Of a stretch of 64,000 nucleotides of DNA, positions 21,368 to 33,700 are shown piece after piece. The stretch comes from Ischnura elegans. Its lineage: Eukaryota; Arthropoda; Insecta; Odonata; Coenagrionidae. Location: the NCBI RefSeq assembly GCF_921293095.1, contig NC_060259.1:42575812-42639811 (forward strand), written 5' to 3'. Every line of letters starts with the position of its first letter. Positions within the stretch are counted from its first letter, which is position 1. A program made the position numbers and the translations under genes. The notes under the pieces are model-generated. The model had not been told where the DNA came from, made no database searches, and saw nothing but the letters and a program-made list of their open reading frames with translations.

Positions 21368-23735
21368 CTATTGAACTTTATTTCATGAAATTTTAATGGA
21401 ATCTTAATTTTATGGAATGGTACAAATGTAGTTGTTATCTAATTATTGTAATCGTGAGCGGATAAGCTCTTTTGTAGGAATGAAATATTTCACAAAGATC
21501 CATTTACCGTCTCACTTAATATATTGTTCCTATTTTTTGTCTGTACAACTGACAACACATGCAATACTATATTTTATATAATTTTCATTTGTGTGTTCAG
21601 AATTGATTCTAGTTCACTTTAAAATTTGAATAATGATACGGACCTTTCTTTATGCATCCTCGTATATTATCATGCCTCGTGGTGGATCCACATTGGGGAC
21701 GGTGAAAATTACCTATCCAAATACAAGAAATACAGGTTATTTAGTTTCGAGTTTTAATGGGAATGAAATGAGGCGACTCGCCCAATGTCAGTAGTGTGTG
21801 TGCTGGTTCACGCACTTATCCTTTCCTTACCCTTAAAAATCCTTAAAACTTTCCTTCGAAGGCCCTTTTTGACTACGCCTTAACTGAACTACTGAGGAAA
21901 TGCCAAAAAAATGGAAGATTTAAGGTAGACGAGACATTTTCTTTTTTAAAATGAATTTATGAAACAAGATCCCGAAAAATTCAGCTCAATCGTACAATAT
22001 TTGACCATGCCGAAACACATTTAAAGTTCGGAGATTTGTATTTTCAACATATCATTTGTGTTGCTTACCCGCATATAGTTCTATTAGGAAATCAGAACCT
22101 CTGACAACAAAGAAAGCCGTGAACCTTTTTCTCCCTTACCTATATAGTTTGAGAAAATAACATTGGCATTCTGATCCCGAACATCAATCTCGCGATGTTT
22201 ACTTGTGAGAGAAAACTGTCTTTCTCATATAGACCGTTACTATACTCATTGAAAAACCACTCGGAATAACGAAAAATGGGAAAACTGTGGTTTTGCCACT
22301 TTTTTCATTTTTTCACCGTTTCCATTCTTAATCATGCAGATCCCTATGAAAAAAGCTGAGTCACTTTCAAAATACGCGCTGATTTCAATGAAGTGCGGAT
22401 TGGAGATTGTAATCGAGATTTCCGTCACATCTCCCTTCTCGACAATTAGAAGATCTCCGAGAAGTTACTGCGGTGTCTAATTTACTTCGTTCGGGAGGCT
22501 GGGTGGCATCATCCTCCCGGAAACGCGAATCGCTGTTCCCAAAGAGCACCACGGTCCAGAAGTAAGTTCCAATGACATCATCATCGACGCCTGCTACAAG
22601 AGCCGATACTGGCGCTTTAGGCGCCGAATCCGCGTGAAGCAGAAAGTTTTAACCCGCTAACTGAAAAATAGGAAGAAAATCGGCGCGATTCTTCATTAAC
22701 TGCTACGCGCGAACAGAGAGCATCACCTATCTTTTACAAGAATTAGTTACAATTAAGAACAGATTTCAGAGCGATAAATTTTTTTAAAACATCATCTTAG
22801 AGCCTCACTATGTGTCCTGATCTGGCCGAAGTGATAAAGTAAGGAAAGTGTTTTGTTTTTCCCCGGAGTAATACGAGGGCGGTTTTTTTTACCTCCGATC
22901 GCACGGCAAAAAACACCATACAAGCGACAGGCGGGTACTTCGCGGATAGGGCAACTGCGCATCCAATGCTCCCCACGTTCAAGTCACTTCTGACCGTAAA
23001 TTGTTAGGTTGAGGTAAGTGGCAATCTCATCAACATCACTGCCTCAATTGATTCTCCCGACAAGTGAGCACTGCGGAGCGACAGCCAGAAAACTCGCCGA
23101 ATGACTTCGGCATTGTCATGTCTTTACCATTATGCCGATAAAAGAGATTTTTACGTTAATGCAGCTGCTCAGTGTAAAATATTACGCCCACGCCCAAAAG
23201 AAGAGATATGCTGACTTCTGGAAGTGTTCTTATCCATGACAACGCCCGTCATCTCAGCGCTAATGTACCCCAGCTGCTCCTTGAGCAATTTCAATGGGAA
23301 ATTTTCGATACCCCGCCGTTTATGTGGACCCACTGTGCCGTGTGACTTCCATCTTAACTCTGAAATGAAGATTTGGCGTGGAGGGAAGCATTTTCAAACG
23401 GGCATAAGCGTCAGGACAAAGGCAAAATTCATTGGAAGTCTCATCCAACAGCAACATCCTATGAAGAAGGTATAGTAAAGCTTGTCCACGGGCACGACCA
23501 ATTCCTCAACCCCCGTGGTGATTATGTCGAAGGTACACCATAAGTGTGCTCAATACAGCTATGAAATAATTTATAATCAATCACTTCGTCCTCTGTTCAT
23601 GAGCCATCGGAGCTTGAAAAAAATCGGCCCTCGTAAAAAAATAACAAAATAAATTCTAGAACGACCTGGTGCTTTCCTGAGGAATTAACTGCATAAAGTG
23701 CTCTCGGGTTTCCGACCCAGTGAGAGAGTCCGTTA
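21368..23735. other. Intergenic, nothing recognised
   Basis: Downstream of the FAM185A-like stop. Short frames only and no recognisable domain or repeat terminus. Confidence 0.4.
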
Positions 23736-23743
23736 TGTGCGAT

Positions 23744-24005
23744 CAGGGACGTCGACTTACAAAAAATATTGGGGGGGCCCAAACCGGGGATCTCGCCCCG
23801 GGAAATTTTTTAAGTAGTGAGTTTTTAGTTTTTTAAATCATTTTAGAAGAGTCGTATGATCAACATTAGAACCCTTATTACTCGAATCTTGATATCTGGA
23901 CACTCCGGGGAAAATCGACAAGCCTGACACATTTTTTCCTCACACCCATAACGAATTTTTGTGGGGGCTCGGGACCCCTCAAGCCCCATGGAGTCGGCGC
24001 CACTG
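23744..24005. mobile_element. hAT-type MITE (262 bp)
   Basis: Left end CAGGGACGTCGACT and right end (reverse complement) CAGTGGCGCCGACTCC. Flanking 8-mers TGTGCGAT (23736-23743) and TGTCCGAT (24006-24013) differ at one base, fitting the 8-bp target duplication of hAT elements. G/C-run subterminal segments are shared in style with other MITEs in the window. No coding. Confidence 0.72.
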
Positions 24006-24189
24006 TGTCCGATGTTTCTACGTTTGACTTCCCGTTTGGAAATGCTATATGGAACATGGGCGGTCAAGACACAACGGGTAAGTTCCTAATATTAAGTAGC
24101 GTCATACAAGTTTGAAGAGAAAGGTGTCATGTAGCAGTATGGACCTAGAGCCGAGGAAGAGACTGGTGAATTGCTTGTTTTGGAGTGTT

Positions 24190-24585
24190 GTGTGGATGTG
24201 AAACGTGGATCTTGGTAAGAACAGATTAGGGACAGGATCGACTCTCTTGAGATGTGGGCGAGGAGGCTGGAAAGAGTGAAGTGGGTGGATAAACTGAGGA
24301 ATGAGGAGGTGCTGGAAAGAGCTGGTGAGGAAAGAAAATTATTTAAAATTATACAAAAGAGAAAGGGGTTTTGGATATGGCATATTTTTGGAGGGAAGGG
24401 GATTTTAAATACAGCAGTCGGGGGAACAGAGGAAGGAGAAAAAAAAAGAAGAGGCTGAAGATGACAGATGAAGTGAGGTTAAAAAGAAGGTATAGAGAAA
24501 ACAAGGAGGCTGCCATGGGCAGGATGAGGTCTCCAGAGTTTGGGACCTGCCAGTGGGCAGAAATCCAGTTGATGATGATACATGC
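24190..24585 (+). pseudogene. LINE reverse-transcriptase C-terminus with GATGAT tail
   Basis: MWARRLERVKWVDKLRNEEV, then RAGEERKLFKIIQKRKGFW, then HIFGGKGILNTAV and EEGEKKRRGR, with the frame changing to MTDEVRLKRRYRENKEAAM. This is the standard C-terminal region of insect non-LTR retrotransposon proteins. It ends at GTTGATGATGATACA, a short GATGAT tail of the kind found at LINE 3' ends. Frameshifted and dead. Confidence 0.7.
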
Positions 24586-24591
24586 TTGGGG

Positions 24592-24656
24592 CCGGCGTCC
24601 TACCACCTCCCGCCGCACGCATTTTGTGGCGACTTGCGGGGTAGTTTGTAGGTGTA
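24592..24656 (+). repeat. Dispersed short repeat, copy C
   Basis: GGCGTCCTACCACCTCCCG and CTTGCGGGGTAGTTTGTAGG match copy A with many changes. It directly follows the LINE tail. Confidence 0.5.
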
Positions 24657-25004
24657 TCCAAGGCGTACTAATTTGTCAAATGCTCCTTTCGATCATAGTC
24701 CATTCCATTTCCTCGTTTGGACTACTAGGTAATCTGGTCCTATCTGTAAGGCAGGGCCTGCCACCAAACACGTTCTCTCCGTGCTTCCCGACGCGATCGA
24801 CCTCCTCCCTCCGTGTTGGGCATAGGCGTGTTTTAGATTTTTGCCTGTATGCTTGAACAGCTTTTATGAGCGCTCCCCTTGTAAATTTGGTCTCATATCT
24901 AAATGCTGAAATAAAAAGATACAGTTTACCAAAAAATAAATTTTAATCTTATAATAATGATTATTATGAAAGTGCCCTAATAAATGCAAAATAAAAATGT
25001 ATAA

Positions 25005-25369
25005 AGGCCTGTTTACACGGTACATTAACACGTACGGGTTAATGTCTAAATGTATGAACGCGAGAATGAACGCCAAAATGCACCGTGTAACCACCCAACT
25101 TGTGCGAATGCATGCACATAAAATAGAACATTTTATGATATTTCTTAGAGTTTAGGTCAATGTAAAACAAGTTATAGCCAACGTTTCGATTTATTTAAAA
25201 TTATCCTCAGGGCTCTTAACTTTGTACATATTTATTGATTAAAAAATAAAATAGAACCTGTTCTAATTTGGTTCATGCATTCGTATACATGTTCCGTTCC
25301 GGTCCACAAAAGTCATTCACGCAAACGTACATTAACTCGTACGTGTTAATGTACCTTGTAAACAGGCCT
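25005..25369. mobile_element. PIF/Harbinger-type MITE (365 bp)
   Basis: Terminal inverted repeats of about 40 bp start AGGCCTGTTTACACGGTACA at the left and AGGCCTGTTTACAAGGTACA (reverse complement) at the right. The flanks are TAA on both sides (25002-25004 and 25370-25372), the 3-bp duplication expected of PIF/Harbinger. Non-coding. A further insertion sits inside it at 25130-25247. Confidence 0.8.
25130..25247 (-). mobile_element. 118-bp insertion with Penelope-like ribozyme remnant
   Basis: Flanked by the 10-bp direct repeat AAAATAGAAC (25120-25129 and 25248-25257). The minus strand contains CTGAGGA...CGAAACGTTGG, a degenerate hammerhead/Penelope-end motif. Nested inside the Harbinger MITE, so younger than it. 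Confidence 0.55.
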
Positions 25370-25372
25370 TAA

Positions 25373-27215
25373 GAATTTGACGATCGACGATTGAGAAGCT
25401 ACAGCACATTCTTATTTTGGATAATTAGGAATAAATTTCACAGTTTAAAATACATAGTTGGGCTTATAATGACTACTTTTACCCTTTGCGCGTGGGTGTC
25501 ACCTACTGTTTGTAGCGTATGCTGTTGCGCTAGCTCTTCGCAAGTCCCGACAATTCCATTATGGAGCTCCGAGATTGTGTACATACCAACTGCGCACATT
25601 CTCAGGAACCATATCATTCGGAGAAATTTTACTTTTCATGGCGAGGAATTTATTCTTTTTTTGAAGTAACTACAATGCATTTTAAATTTTTAACCCTTTG
25701 CAGAAATTAATTCTTCGTCGCGCTCATTCGTTATTTTAAATATATTTACCTTTAAATTTTATTCACGACGGAAACCGCAGGGCAAAAGCAGCTGCGTAGG
25801 CAATTTGTCGTCTCAGCAAAAGCCGCCTCGTGTTTTTTTTTAATCATTAAAGCCGTAAATCTCGGAAAATAGATTTCTGAAGTCTATTTTACGAATGTGT
25901 CCAAGTATGGGATCTGTAACCATTCCCATACTGGGGCTGATTTTTGACTATCCTACGATTCTTCAATGCAGAGGCATATGTAAGGGGTGGGAATGAGGGA
26001 CCCCGGCACCCTCCTCAGAAATGAGTAAAATATTTAACGCTTATGCTATCTGCCGACCGCCGTTTAGATCAATGTTAGTACTTCCTATCCACCTGACCTT
26101 ATGCTTTTAATTTCGCATTTATTTTAAATGTAAAGTTGCATCAGAGGTCTTTAATTAAAGTTACTTAAACTTGTCTTACATTGATATTTCCCCATACAAA
26201 GATTTAATCTATAGGTACACTTCACTAATTCGATCGCACTTGAAATGTATCTATACCTAATGTCTGTACCAAAAGTATAAAGACTCGAGTTTGAACGCTT
26301 ATAAAAATCATACCATTTAAGCTATTTCCATGATATTCGTACTTTTCCTTCACTTGTTATATTGCGCGTTGATTATTATGGTTGAAAAGTTTTTACTCTA
26401 ATAGTTCAATATGGATATTTTTGCATAAACTAAAAGGGTAATGGTTTTTCCAGCGTTTCTTAGTAAACCTCAACTTTAAGCATTAGCCAACGTTAAGTGC
26501 GCATTATTACATTTACCAAATTTAGGTATGCCACAGATTAAAGCTCATTTGGAATTATTCTTAATTATTACGTTTCCTGTTACCAAAACAATTGCTATTG
26601 TATTTTTTATGAAACAAATAACAGACACAGGGTTTCCCTTATAGGGAGAATTTTGACACTGTTGTCATTGGCTAGTCTTTCGTATCTTAGTTCATACGTT
26701 ATCAACTTTTCACAAATATAACACAAATATATTTTATAACGATTTTGCAACTCGTTGCAAGGAAAATTAAAGCTCTTCCCCAGCACCGAGAAAAGGAAGC
26801 GCGTGCAACAAGGACTATTGTTACCGGCAGTTTTTCGCGATTGGCGCTCATCATCTTGCTTAAAAAATAAAAATCGTAAAGTTAAATTTGGCAAAGTTTT
26901 AACGTTGGACAATTTTTAAAGTTGAGGATGAATGATCGCATGACATGAATTAGAATTATTTCACCTAATTTTTTAAAAGTAGAATTATTTGAACCAACAT
27001 AAATTCGAAAAAACTTCACGTTTTCTTACCTGAAAAATACCACTATCGTCCAACAGCATTGCTTAAAAGTTTTTTCTCGGTTCAATGATGTTTTATTAGT
27101 TTTTTCGAGGAATAATTGATTCAATTTTAATCCATAATAGAGGACTTTATTCGTTGCGGATTAGGGTACGCATTTCGGTCTCTCCCAGACTCTTCAAATA
27201 AAATAACGGCGTCAT
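25373..27215. other. Intergenic, nothing recognised
   Basis: AT-rich with short frames only. A possible eroded hAT MITE end (CAGAGGCATATGTAAGG near 25970) is too weak to annotate separately. Confidence 0.4.
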
Positions 27216-27218
27216 TAA

Positions 27219-27668
27219 CTACTTGAACGACCGCCATCCACAGTTGCTGTACTGCTGAGACACCTTGCATGAATCGTTCATTTGAGTCCCCTCTTCCGCT
27301 TCGTAAAATAAGCGGGCATCATACAAGGAGGTTAGCCCCCTTGGCATCATATAAAAAATACCCGTATTTCCTAGTTTTTCTATATTTTCCGACGCTATAC
27401 AGTTTATTGACCCAAATCCTTGGAGTTGATCCGATCGGATTATTCCACTGAGCGGTTCATAATTAATTGAGTGACTCTTGAGAGCTGCCTCTCTTTTGAT
27501 TGATGCGCACCTAGCACAGTCATATTTTCTATATTTTTGTTCCACGGACGTTGGTTTGTGGGATGAGAAATGGGAACGTACTGCTCCAGCGAGTACATCG
27601 GGGCCCTTAGTTAAAGAAACAAGCAAGCGATAGTCATCATTTTGACCGAGCATGAAGTGAGAACTCAA
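27219..27668 (-). CDS. Hypothetical 149-residue open frame, divergent from TRPML
   Basis: One uninterrupted minus-strand frame from an ATG about 125 bp upstream of the TRPML start. It begins MSSHFMLGQNDDYRLLVSLT and ends GWRSFK. No domain, signal peptide or membrane segment recognised. Its head-to-head position would allow a shared promoter, but it may equally be a chance frame or antisense to TRPML 5' sequence. Confidence 0.25.
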   Translation of the reverse strand: MSSHFMLGQNDDYRLLVSLTKGPDVLAGAVRSHFSSHKPTSVEQKYRKYDCARCASIKREAALKSHSINYEPLSGIIRSDQLQGFGSINCIASENIEKLGNTGIFYMMPRGLTSLYDARLFYEAEEGTQMNDSCKVSQQYSNCGWRSFK

Positions 27669-27716
27669 CGAAAGGGATTTTTTCCCGCCAGTTTCGCCGG
27701 AGTATAGTTCTCGTCC

Positions 27717-27723
27717 TCAGTTC
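27717..27723 (+). promoter_or_regulatory. Possible initiator for the TRPML gene
   Basis: TCAGTTC matches the arthropod initiator TCAKTY, 75 bp before the TRPML start codon. No TATA box upstream and no clear DPE at +28. Tentative. Confidence 0.3.
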
Positions 27724-27793
27724 GTGTTACAGAAGTTGCATTCCAATTGCTTCCAAGCATCAATCTCTGCTGCAGCATTTCTTCTATTTCCCC

Positions 27794-30700
27794 ATGGAGA
27801 ATCTTCCAGATACTGAACATAACCAGGATGAGCCTTATGGTGATGACCTATTTTCCTTTCTCTCGTTGAATACATTTCATATTAACTTGTTCTCATGTTC
27901 AGATTATGTGACTAATATTCTCGTGCTGTGTGATATTCATTGCCATCATTCTGACAGCTTCATTGTTCCTGATGTTGTGTTATCGTAATAAATCTGATTT
28001 ACAGATGGACCGAGCAATGTAAATCACAGTGCAGCAGTATGTGAGCCTTCCGTTCCTTTGAGTGGCTACGGTGCAGCCACGACGGAAAAGACTGAAGATA
28101 AAATGCGTAGAAAGCTCAAATTCTTTTTCATGAATCCGATAGAAAAGTGGCGAGTAACTCGAAGGTTGCCGTATAAGCTGATTGTACAGGTCATCAAAAT
28201 AGCTTTTGTCACTCTTCAGGTAAATTTATTGTACTTGGATTTATTACCTCAAGTCTAGGAGAAGTATAATTCATGTGAGTCATGGTTACTGTACTAATGT
28301 TTATTTATTTATCAAATTAAAGCTCTGCCTGTTTGCATCAAGTCGGTACAACCACGTGAATTATACGTCGGATAATAGGGTTGCCTTTTCTCATTTATTT
28401 TTGAGGGGTTGGGATGCATCAAGGGAGGTTGAAGGATATCCTCCCGCTGTCGGACCTTTAGCTCTCTATGAAATTGACGAATTCTACGAAACAATAGATT
28501 ATGCGCTTAATGGGGTAAGTGTTTTTTGAACGGCAGATCCTCTAATTGTGTTTGAACTAGTTTAGACCCACAGTTTTAGCTCGTTCATTAATGGTCTTTC
28601 ATCAATTTGTCTTTCTTTAATAGTAAGCCTCTTCTTTTCACAGTATGCTCATCTAGATAATGCTATTGGGCCGTATTATTATCCAAATGAAGACAATGAA
28701 ATATCGTTGCCAGTTTTGTGCCTTTATGAATACAAGGAAGGTATCATTTATGGTTTCAATGAAAGCTACGTATTCAACAATGAAATTATCAAAAGTAAGC
28801 AAGAATTGGAAATGATATTTGAATTATTATGGTGGTGTTACAAGTCTCTCCAATACGTACACATAAGTTACATACACAATAAGTTACATAATTATTTCCA
28901 TAAGTAATATTTCAACTATCTGTGATAAATTCAAACTACCTTTAGGTTGTTAACTTAGATATTTTGTATTTAATCTGCCTTGCTTTCCATTTCTCTAGCA
29001 TGCCATGATGTTCCAGTTTCTATATCCAGTCAAATTTCTAGTGCAACACTTCTTGGGAAAATTAACTTCTCCGCTCTGGTTAGGGCTTCTCTGACATTTG
29101 CTGTAAAAACGGTTAACCTAAAGGCTGCTGGACCCCTGACGCCTCCTGACTGCTATAGGTTTGATATAGAGGTGAGCAAATTCCAGGGACTTGTTCCTCT
29201 TATAGTGAAACCCTGGGTTGCTTCTGTTTTTGTGCTAAGCAACTCACCACTCTTTAATTGTATGTAACACACACAAAAGTAATAATTTGGGATGTTGAAT
29301 TTGTGGTTTTCTCTAGATATTGCTTGAGTCGCATGTATTGCTTGCTCACCTAGTTAACTGCCTGTTGAACCCATAGTGACACTAGTCAAAGTGATTGGTC
29401 ACAAAGGGACCATATCCAAATGGATTCCCAACACCACAGGTGACAAGAACTGCTTGATGAGATATAAATAGTGACTGGTGTGTTAAAGCATTTAGACACA
29501 ACTCTTCTTTTGGATGAAGTACTAGTTGTACTTGTGCATTGCCAATAAGCATATGCCACTCAATAAATAACCTTTTCTTAGCTTTGAGGTGACACATCAC
29601 TACATCATGTATCAAATAAACTTTTTTTAAAGGTTGGAACTCGGTAAAGCCATTTGATATGTTATGCAATCTAAGTTTTATTCTGGGGTTCATTTTTCAG
29701 TTATGTGCAAGCTAGGTTTTCCCTGCCTATGTCACAAGAAAGATATGGGAATTTGTGACCTTGCTATCTTTAAGAGTTCATAAATAGTGTGTGATTTCTT
29801 TGGTGGGAGGGAGAATATGAATGTATTCAGCGATAGTGAGTAAGGTTTTGAAAATGGATTCAATGTATTTACAGTTGAGTTGCCTAGCTTACCGAATTAT
29901 TTGCAATTGTGGTGTTTTAAGTATTCAACTTTGCTTATGCAATCCATGATTGGTTTTACGAGTGCCATTAATTATTCTCAGCTCAGTTGTTCCTATTAGT
30001 GTTTGTATTGTGTTGCTACTTAGTGCCAGTAGCCTGAGGGAGACATTGCTCTTTTTCATGTTTTTTTTATGATGATGTTGTTTGTGAATATGTTGAGTGA
30101 TATTCTCTCACTAGGGACTACCTTAATTGTATTTTTTACTTGGCATCACACCATAATAAGGTACAAGAATGTCATTATGAAAGTTTTTTCATTTAGTCAG
30201 AGGTAAATTCTTATTATTTTCTTAAATTAATGACCAAACTGGACATGTATTTGTATTTAATTCTGTATATAATTAAAATATCATAATTATTGCTTTTCAG
30301 ATAAGTTTTGATAACAGAGATCATGATGGCCAAATGCTGGTTACTTTAGAGGCTGATGCAATTAGGTTGTCATGCAAAGGGAGTGTGGAGTATATAAGTG
30401 AGTAGAGTTTTGCTTTTATACAGTATTATTCATACTAATTTTGTAGGTTAAGAGGATGCTCAATCGGTTGATAAAAAATAGTTTTGATTGTGGGTACAGT
30501 TTAATGCTCTGTCCATGTATCGGTATGCCCATATTCAATTGTATTTTATGCAATTTACCTATGACTTCACTCATTAGCCAATTGAATTAAATTCGTTGGC
30601 AACAGTTAATCACCATAACCAAATGTGCCATGTTATTCTTATGAGCTAATTGACACTCAAAAGAAGAAACTTAAACTGTAAACTCTCGACTATACAAAAT

Positions 30701-33700
30701 GGGATACTACGAAATTTTTGATTTTATGTCATGAAATCGTGGTCCCAGAAAAAAAGTCTGTGGTAAATACATGGCGCTGTTTGAAAATACGAAATAGTTT
30801 GAAATTATGAACATTGGGCTCACTCGCCAGGAGCAAATGGGATTTGTTTATATGAGCAACGGCAAAAAAATTGTCAACAAAACTAGTAATTCCGGCGAAA
30901 GCAGCAAAAAAATCCGTGTTTTTGACTATGGTGCATTAAAGTGTGTCGTAAATGATAGTACAACTTTTGAGAGAATAGATCCACCTAATAACTTACGGTG
31001 GGAATCGAGGGGAAGTTGGAGTTTAGTAAAAATATCGTGGATAACACAATTTCCCTATTTTTGTGCCTACTCGTAAACATCGCATTGACAATGCTTCATA
31101 GGTTAACATGTGAGGAAGGTCGCACGGGGTATTTCTTCACTCCTACTTGAACCTTAGGTAATTGAATCATACCAGCAAAATGTTGCAAGTCCATAAAATT
31201 GCTCAAATTTCAATGTTCTTGCGGGTTAATGGGCGACCTCATGACAACACTTTTCAAATCAACAGTTGGAAATGTGAAGAAGGAAGAGAATAAAACCACT
31301 CACAGATAGAGGACATATTTCTCATTTAGAGCTTCATTTTATTGACAGCGTTACATTTAGGAGGGGGGAAGGTTGGGGAAAAAACTGTGGCTGTCAATGG
31401 CAAGAGGTGGGGATAGGTAGTAAGGATATCAGTCATGATATCATAGTTTATACACGAGCCCATATTTAGGGCCAAATGGCTCCTCTATTACCAATTTGAA
31501 ATGGATTTGATGATTCTGTGCATTAAGTTTTTGCGCAAGCACCTTGCTATCTATCCACGAGGGAGGCTGCGTCAGGCTGTCTTTTGCCCTGTAAGCGCTG
31601 AATTGTATGGTAAGGGCTTGAACTAAATTCATGGGAGAGAGTGCGAAGGGCTTCAGTCAGTGCCTAGCGAATGTCTAAGCAACATACCGTAGAGAAGAAG
31701 CAGTGGTCGGGACTGAAGTCATGACTGCAGTGACGAAGAAGATGAAAGTGAGAAAATAATTCCACCACAAAAAAATGAAGTTTATGCAGCCATCCAAGCA
31801 TCTACAAATTTTGATTTGGACTTCCAATTTTGTTCCCATTCATGCAAGTTGAACACCATGGTGGAAGCAGCGATCGAGAAGAACAAAAAGAAACAAAAAT
31901 CACAGATTTTTTGGCTCACATCTTTTCATCCATATCATAGTTTTCCAGAATAAACAAGTTAAATATATTAAATATTGGGCTCTATTTATCACCAAATTAT
32001 TTTTAAGGTAGTCATAATGAAAAGGTACTTCCAACTCTTACCGTGATCTTTCTTCTAGCACTCCTCCTTGTTCTCCCATTCCAAGAGATCTGTCTTTCTA
32101 AAACCTGTTCCACCACCTTTTACTGATATTCTGGACACCCAACGTATGCATCCCAAACTCCCTCCTCTAGTATTCCCCCCCTCCCTATGGTGACATAGCT
32201 TGAGTGTGTCATAAAAAACACGCCCCCCCTCCCAAACGTAGTCTCAGGCAAGACTGTAGGCCCTTAACCACCCCTCTTCCTCCCACCCTCTGAATCTCTC
32301 TCTATCATGCCCCCACTTCCTCAACCAGGCAATACCCATCCCACTCTTTCTGACAGCAAGTTCAAAAGATCTGGACACATTACCTTAACTTGTGTGTACT
32401 CGTCGATTGTGCGAGAACAAATACATCGGAGAAACGGGACGAACAGTCAAAACTCGGATAGAAGAACACAAGCGAGCCATTCGACTGGGTTACCCTTCAA
32501 AGTCAGCCGTAGCGGAGCACGAAGCCACCGGACATGCAATCGACTTCGAGAAATCAAGAGTCATCGCGAGGATAAAACATTTTAAAACCCAACTCATCCG
32601 CGAGGCCATAGAAATAAAGAAAAACAAGAACAACTACAATAGAGATACCGGATTAGGAATCAGCAATACTTGGAACCCAGTCATCCGCAGCATTTCGTTA
32701 TCTTCCCCCTCCAGTCCTAACTCCTCACACCCTCTGCCCACCCCTCCCACCTGAAATATATAAAAAGGCAGCAAAAACCAATCCCTACATTATTCCCTTG
32801 AAAAAGTGACCAGCAGTCGGTCGCGAAACGTCGGGGCAATCTCCAGTACGACACGCGGCATACACCCGTATGTGAGTTATTTTTAATCTTCATGAGCCGC
32901 GAAAGCTTCAATCAAGAAATTAATTGTACTTAATTGGACTAAAGTTTCCAAAAGTCTCTGTGCACCTATGTTCAACTCGCTGGTTGGAAAAACCCTCTTG
33001 AGGGTTGGACGAAAACAGTCAAACAGCAGGCCCTTTGACCCAGCAGAAGTGATGAGAAACTGAGGAACCTCTCATCCACACCTGCACCAATTGGAGCGTT
33101 ATCTTTCGGGCCCTCAGTCCCAAAGGCGACTCCCCCTCCTCCTCCATAATCTGATTTAAGGCTTCAACCTTTTTTATGATATTACTAATTTACACCATGG
33201 ACGAGATGACTAATGCCGCAGAGGGGATGAATGTTACAGATATTGGTAGGGGTGTTGCAATTCAGATTAGAATCCAGATGGCTGTAGCATTTTTCCCGTA
33301 TTATATTATTCTTTGATGGATGTGTATGAATTGATGATTTTATTCTCTCTACTAGCGCATTTTTTTACTGGTTTATTTTCAATGTATATTTTCATTAGTG
33401 ATAGCCTTATAATAATAATTAGCCCCATTGCATACTGTCGTCATATGCTTGCGGCAGTGTAAAGTTCTTCCTGCCATGGGCACAGTTCTGGAGCATTGGG
33501 TGCCAGCCTCAGGAGTTTTTTTTTCCAGAATTTTGCCCATTCATGCTGCCAGTAAGGGGAGAATCAGTGTACACAGACTTTTGGAAATGACGACAACTTA
33601 TGGGGTGAATGGTTTAAATATAACAGAATTTGTATGAATGCTTGTACTGGAGCAGGTTTTATTTTCTCTTTATGCATTTGTATTAGTATTATGGCTACAC

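Noticed and set aside
23325-23340. CCCACTGTG as the missing partner of the Transib terminus at 3938
   Set aside because: Only nine bases match; the adjoining sequence does not resemble the 37-bp terminus.
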